In this document: positions 17,272 through 20,244 of the stretch, piece by piece | Position numbering within the stretch: position 1 is the stretch's first letter | How the letters are laid out: each line of letters opens with the position of its first letter | Origin: CAZGUG01 sp964529035 | GTDB lineage: Bacteria; Bacillota; Clostridia; Ch29 | Direction of reading: 5' to 3' | NCBI GenBank assembly: GCA_964529035.1 | Contig: CAZGUG010000039.1 | Span: 1 to 20,244, forward strand | DNA length: 20,244 nt | Notes under the pieces: model-generated | The model's database searches: none | What the model saw: only the letters and a program-made list of their open reading frames with translations | Told to the model about the DNA's origin: nothing | Translations under genes and position numbers: made by a program

Positions 17272-17505
17272 ATGACTTTAGTGTGGACCGGTATGCTTAT
17301 AATTGCCCTGGTGCAGGTGCCGGTGCTTGTAACCAAAAAACAGTGGAAAGAGCTTGCGGCATTTTCGTTTTTCTGGGCGGCCGCCGGCATCTATGCCTCC
17401 CTTATATTCGGAACCTTTGCCGGCGAAATTGCCGTAACCAATATTACAGAGATTCTTATCCGGTTTTTCACCGCCCTGTACCAAAGGCTTGGGATGGATT
17501 TGTAA
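17272..17505 (+). CDS. Small two-helix membrane protein, germinant receptor D-subunit-like
   Basis: The product is 77 residues. Hydrophobic segments at about residues 3-20 (LVWTGMLIIALVQVPVLV) and 28-47 (LAAFSFFWAAAGIYASLIFG) are separated by the polar KKQWKE, giving a likely two-pass membrane hairpin with a C-terminal amphipathic end (EILIRFFTALYQRLG). The ribosome site AAAGGAGGT overlaps the gerAC stop and lies 6 bases before the ATG, so it is clearly translated as the fourth gene of the receptor operon. Small proteins of about 75 residues with two membrane segments, called D subunits, are known beside receptor genes in Bacillus and modulate germination. Size, topology and position agree with that; I see no diagnostic motif, so the assignment rests on context. 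The longer frame from 17233 is rejected because it lacks a ribosome site and overlaps gerAC. Confidence 0.8.
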   Translation: MTLVWTGMLIIALVQVPVLVTKKQWKELAAFSFFWAAAGIYASLIFGTFAGEIAVTNITEILIRFFTALYQRLGMDL

Positions 17506-17509
17506 TTAT

Positions 17510-17524
17510 AGGGACGGTTCTTTT
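17510..17524. repeat. AGGGACGGTTCTTTT intergenic repeat (copy 2)
   Basis: This is an exact 15-base copy of the core at 5871-5885, found 5 bases after the stop codon of the small membrane protein gene and before the operon terminator. The surrounding bases differ, and the AGCAAAC hairpin arms of copy 1 are not present here. It may be a member of a dispersed intergenic repeat family. Confidence 0.6.
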
Positions 17525-17562
17525 GATTAGATAATAATGGGGCATAGGACAGGCCTTTATTT

Positions 17563-17590
17563 AAGAAGGGTGCCATGCGGCACCCTTCTT
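17563..17590. terminator. Bidirectional intrinsic terminator between the ger and nup operons
   Basis: A perfect 12-bp stem, AAGAAGGGTGCC (17563-17574) with GGCACCCTTCTT (17579-17590), closes the 4-base loop ATGC. Arms rich in A at the 5' side and T at the 3' side make it work from both directions, although the downstream T-runs are weak. The right arm abuts the nupQ stop codon (17593-17591) directly, and the left arm is 57 bases after the last ger gene, so it serves two convergent operons. Confidence 0.85.
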
Positions 17591-18358
17591 CTAGCGTTTT
17601 GCCTTATCGTAGGGCTCGCCCGCCGCCCGGGGCGCCTGGGAGTATTTCGAGGACAGCACCAGCACCACCAGCGTTACAATGTACGGAAAGTTCTTAAGAA
17701 GTATCCCGGGAATTCCCGAAAGGGCCGGTATTACCTGGGACACGTTGGCAATGGTGCTGGCGAAGCCGAAGAAAAAGGTAGCTCCCAGCACCCCAAGGGG
17801 CTTCCACTGGCCGAAGATAAGAGCCGCAAGGGCTAAAAACCCTAGCCCGGATACGGTACCGGTGAATTCACCGGAATAGGTAACAAGTATGATTGCCCCG
17901 CCAAGCCCGGCAAAGGCCCCGGATACCATAACCGCTACGTACCGCATTCGGTACACGTTTATTCCCGCCGAATCCGCCGCCTGTGGATGCTCGCCGCAGG
18001 CCCTTAGCCTCAGTCCGAAGGACGTTCTGTAAAGCACAAACCACGAAACTATAAGTATTGCCAGCACCAGCCATGTGGTTGCGTAGGTTTGGGTGAAAAA
18101 CAGCTTNNNNNNNNNNNNNNNNNNNNNNNNNNNNNNNNNNNNNNNNNNNNNNNNNNNNNNNNNNNNNNNNNNNNNNNNNNNNNNNNNNNNNNNNNNNNNN
18201 NNNNNNGCACCGGTGAAAAAACCCACCACCATCAGTCCTTCAAGGCCTATGTTAACTACGCCGCTGCGCTCGCTGTAAAGACCCCCCAAGGCTGTAATCA
18301 AAAGCGGGATTGTAAAGGCGATTGCATAGGGAAATATCTGAACAATAATTGCCCACAT
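17591..18358 (-). CDS. nupQ: Nucleoside ABC transporter permease NupQ/YufQ type, interrupted by an assembly gap
   Basis: This is one of two membrane subunits of a BmpA/Nup-type nucleoside importer. Present are the first 50 residues (MWAIIVQIFPYAIAFTIPLL, then YSERSGVVNIGLEGLMVVG, a family hallmark) and the last 171 (from KLFFTQTYATTW through RLRACGEHPQAADSAGINVY, the cytoplasmic coupling region, to GEPYDKAKR). Several membrane helices are evident. The middle falls in the 100-N gap at 18107-18206, which allows only about 34 residues, whereas relatives are near 300-320 in length, so roughly 80-100 residues are probably missing. The frame is kept across the N run, which may be coincidence. The ATG starts one base after the nupP stop, with GGGAGGTG inside nupP. 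The gene ends at the shared terminator. Confidence 0.93.
   Translation of the reverse strand: MWAIIVQIFPYAIAFTIPLLITALGGLYSERSGVVNIGLEGLMVVGFFTGXXXXXXXXXXXXXXXXXXXXXXXXXXXXXXXXXXKLFFTQTYATTWLVLAILIVSWFVLYRTSFGLRLRACGEHPQAADSAGINVYRMRYVAVMVSGAFAGLGGAIILVTYSGEFTGTVSGLGFLALAALIFGQWKPLGVLGATFFFGFASTIANVSQVIPALSGIPGILLKNFPYIVTLVVLVLSSKYSQAPRAAGEPYDKAKR
18107..18206. other. Assembly gap (100 N) inside nupQ
   Basis: Exactly 100 N replace the middle of nupQ. Comparison with usual family length suggests the real distance is nearer 250-300 bases, so the value is a placeholder. Coordinates of features to the right are therefore offset from the true chromosome. Confidence 0.95.
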
Positions 18359-18359
18359 G

Positions 18360-19418
18360 CTACTTCACACCTCCCACTTTCCTTTTCAGCCTGTCCCAGT
18401 TTCTTTCGACAAGGATGCTGGTGGCGGAAAAATAAATAATTGTTGCTATTATCGTATCGGCTATCTCGGGCGGAATCCTGGTCATAGCGTTCATAAAACC
18501 CTTGCCCGAGTGAAGCAGGCCGAAAAACAGCGCAGCTCCAAACACGCCCCAGGGTGAATTGCCACCCAGAAGGGCTACCGCTATCCCGTCGAAGCCCTGG
18601 GTAGGCAGAACACCAATCTGTATATTGGAGGCATATCCAACATAGAAGGTGGCACCACCAAGCCCCGCCAAGGCACCCGCAATCATCATGGACATTACTA
18701 TACTGCGGTCGGCTTTTATGCCTGCGTATTCTGCAGCGTGCCGGTTCAAGCCCACCGCCTTGAGTTCATAGCCAAAGGTTGTCCGGTCTATTATAAAGGC
18801 GATTACAATTACCGCCACAACGGCAAGAAAAAGACCTAAATTTATATAGGAGCCGCCGAACATGCCGGTGAGCCACTCTGTTTTCAGCGACGCGGCATCC
18901 GAAATTTTTCTTGACTCGGTCTCGAGATAGGCTCCCTTGAAATAGGCAGGCACAACGTAGTAAACCGTCCAGTAGGAAATCCAGTTCATCATTATTGTCG
19001 CCACCACCTCATGCACATTGAATTTTGCCTTCAAAAGCCCGGGCACAAGACCCCAGAGGGCACCTCCCAGAACAGCGGCGGCAACCATTAACGTAAGAAG
19101 TACCGGTTTTGGCAGTGCAAAAGTAAGTCCTACGGCGGTTGCACACAAACCGCCAATCAGCATCTGTCCTGCCGCACCGATGTTGAAAAGCCCGGTCCTG
19201 AAAGCAAAGGCCACCGACAGCCCTGTAAGAATGAGGGGAGTTGCCGTAGCCAGCGTGTTTCCCACCCGTTCTATGCTCATAAGCCCGCCCCTAAACAAAT
19301 ACATGTATCCCGAAGCAGGATTGCTGCCAATCACAAGCATAAGTACGGCTCCGGCCAAAAGGCCCAGAACCACTGCCATAAGCGCCATTACGAAACTTTT
19401 GCTGAAAAATCTTTTCAA
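18360..19418 (-). CDS. nupP: Nucleoside ABC transporter permease NupP/YufP type
   Basis: This is the other membrane subunit of the nucleoside importer. The product is 352 residues, the usual length. After the basic start MKRFFSKS come about eight to ten hydrophobic segments, including VVLGLLAGAVLMLVIG, LILTGLSVAFAFRTGLFNIG (a family hallmark followed by AAGQMLIGG), MMNWISYWTVYYVVPAY and VVAVIVIAFIIDRTTFGY. The coupling segment AVGLNRHAAEYAGI precedes the late motif GFDGIAVALLGGNSPWGV. The start is TTG at 19418: it overlaps the nupO stop as TTGA, and GGTGA lies 6 bases upstream, so translation is coupled to nupO. One base separates it from nupQ. The substrate (purine nucleosides) is inferred from the family. 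Confidence 0.94.
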   Translation of the reverse strand: MKRFFSKSFVMALMAVVLGLLAGAVLMLVIGSNPASGYMYLFRGGLMSIERVGNTLATATPLILTGLSVAFAFRTGLFNIGAAGQMLIGGLCATAVGLTFALPKPVLLTLMVAAAVLGGALWGLVPGLLKAKFNVHEVVATIMMNWISYWTVYYVVPAYFKGAYLETESRKISDAASLKTEWLTGMFGGSYINLGLFLAVVAVIVIAFIIDRTTFGYELKAVGLNRHAAEYAGIKADRSIVMSMMIAGALAGLGGATFYVGYASNIQIGVLPTQGFDGIAVALLGGNSPWGVFGAALFFGLLHSGKGFMNAMTRIPPEIADTIIATIIYFSATSILVERNWDRLKRKVGGVK

Positions 19419-20244
19419 GCGGTCTCACCCCTTTTTACGCCGGCCATCATGAGGCCCACTTCGTTTTCACTGACGCTGCGGGCATCAACTATGTCAATCA
19501 GTTCACCACCGTTTATTATCGCAATACGATCCGACAGGTTGAGTATCTCGTCAAGCTCCAGTGAAATAAGCAGCACCGCCTTGCCGCTGTCCCGCTGCTC
19601 CGCAATGCGCCTGTGTATATACTCTATCGCTCCCACATCCAAACCACGGGTAGGCTGTACGGCAATAAGCAGCTCGGGGTCACCGTCAATCTCCCGGCCC
19701 ACTATGGCCTTTTGCTGGTTGCCGCCCGAAAGGGACCTTGCGGCAGCCGCCGGCCCTTTGCCGGACCTTACGTCAAACTGGTCCATCACCTTTTCGGCAT
19801 GCTTTCGTATTGCATCACCGTTTAAGATGCCGTTTCTGGAGAAGGGCTGGCTGTAATACAGCTTCATAATCATATTGTCGGCTACCGAATAATCCAGTAT
19901 CAGGCCGTGCTTATGCCGGTCCTCGGGTATATACGCCATCTTGGATTTTATCCGGTCACGTACCGTCATATTGGTAATATCCACGCCGTTTAACAGTATT
20001 CTGCCGGATTCCGCCCTGCGCATCCCGGTTACAGCTTCAACCAGTTCCGCCTGGCCGTTACCCTCTACACCCGCTAATCCCAAAATCTCCCCCGAGCGGA
20101 CTTCCAGTGAAATACCCTTTACCCCCATAACCTTCCTGCTGCTCATCACCGACAGGTTTTCAATTTCGAGCACAACATCACCGGGCATACACTCCTTTTT
20201 CTGCACGCCGAAGCTTACCTGCCGGCCCACCATCATCTCGGCCA
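19415..20244 (-). CDS. nupO: Nucleoside ABC transporter ATP-binding protein NupO/YufO type, C-terminal part (runs off right edge)
   Basis: This is the duplicated ATPase that powers the importer at the inner face of the membrane. Only the second ATPase domain and the linker before it are in the window; the open frame continues past the right edge (…AEMMVGRQVSFGV is the inter-domain linker), so an apparent ATG near 20236 is internal. Visible motifs are the degenerate second-domain P-loop LAGVEGNGQAELVEAVTG, MAYIPEDRHKHGLI, the signature LSGGNQQK (about 19710-19733), Walker B-like PELLIAVQPTRGLDVGA, and the switch region LLISLELDEILNLSDRI. The degenerate P-loop (GNGQ in place of GKS) is normal for domain two of this sugar/nucleoside class. 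The stop overlaps nupP. A BmpA-like binding lipoprotein gene would be expected further right, outside the window. Confidence 0.94.
   Translation of the reverse strand, partial: AEMMVGRQVSFGVQKKECMPGDVVLEIENLSVMSSRKVMGVKGISLEVRSGEILGLAGVEGNGQAELVEAVTGMRRAESGRILLNGVDITNMTVRDRIKSKMAYIPEDRHKHGLILDYSVADNMIMKLYYSQPFSRNGILNGDAIRKHAEKVMDQFDVRSGKGPAAAARSLSGGNQQKAIVGREIDGDPELLIAVQPTRGLDVGAIEYIHRRIAEQRDSGKAVLLISLELDEILNLSDRIAIINGGELIDIVDARSVSENEVGLMMAGVKRGETA

Noticed and set aside
20227..20236. ATG near the right edge as the true nupO start
   Set aside because: The frame continues past the edge and the sequence around it is the linker between the two ATPase domains, so the start is outside the window.

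Overview
The window looks like part of a spore-forming Bacillota (Clostridia-like) chromosome. The pointers are a complete GerA-type germinant receptor operon, an AddAB helicase-nuclease instead of RecBCD, a T-box leader before branched-chain amino acid genes, and a BmpA/Nup-type nucleoside ABC transporter. Assignment below class level is not supported from the sequence alone. Two runs of exactly 100 N (1119-1218 and 18107-18206) are scaffold gaps, so the window is not continuous sequence.

Layout. (1) Positions 1-1118, minus strand: a T-box riboswitch with its terminator, then a short acetolactate synthase regulatory subunit (ilvN, GTG start) and the N-terminal part of ketol-acid reductoisomerase (ilvC), which runs off the left edge. 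No ilvB lies between the leader and ilvN. (2) Positions 1219-13175, minus strand: a four-gene DNA-end-processing operon read addB-addA-sbcD-sbcC from a near-consensus sigma-A-type promoter at 13147-13175. addB/addA and sbcD/sbcC overlap. The addA-sbcD junction is the only spaced one and holds a small hairpin/repeat. The sbcC 3' end is lost in the first gap. (3) Positions 13298-17505, plus strand: a germinant receptor operon of A, B and C subunits followed by a 77-residue protein with two predicted membrane segments that resembles a receptor D subunit. (4) A perfect 12-bp hairpin at 17563-17590 separates this operon from the convergent genes on its right. (5) Positions 17591-20244, minus strand: nupO (partial at the right edge), nupP and nupQ, the ATPase and two permeases of a nucleoside importer; nupQ is interrupted by the second gap.

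How the parts work together. AddAB and SbcCD process double-strand breaks and hairpin ends, and their co-transcription suits one repair role. The Ger proteins form an inner-membrane receptor of the dormant spore that senses small nutrients. The Nup proteins would import nucleosides. The ilv genes belong to valine/isoleucine/leucine synthesis and are predicted to respond to uncharged tRNA.

Most of the window is conserved chromosomal content, and I found no convincing undescribed system. The best leads are: the short IlvN, whose residues at the valine-site positions known from E. coli IlvH are changed and which sits directly behind a T-box; a 15-bp intergenic repeat found at two distant operon junctions; the D-subunit-like gene; and the likelihood that both N gaps hide more sequence than 100 bases.
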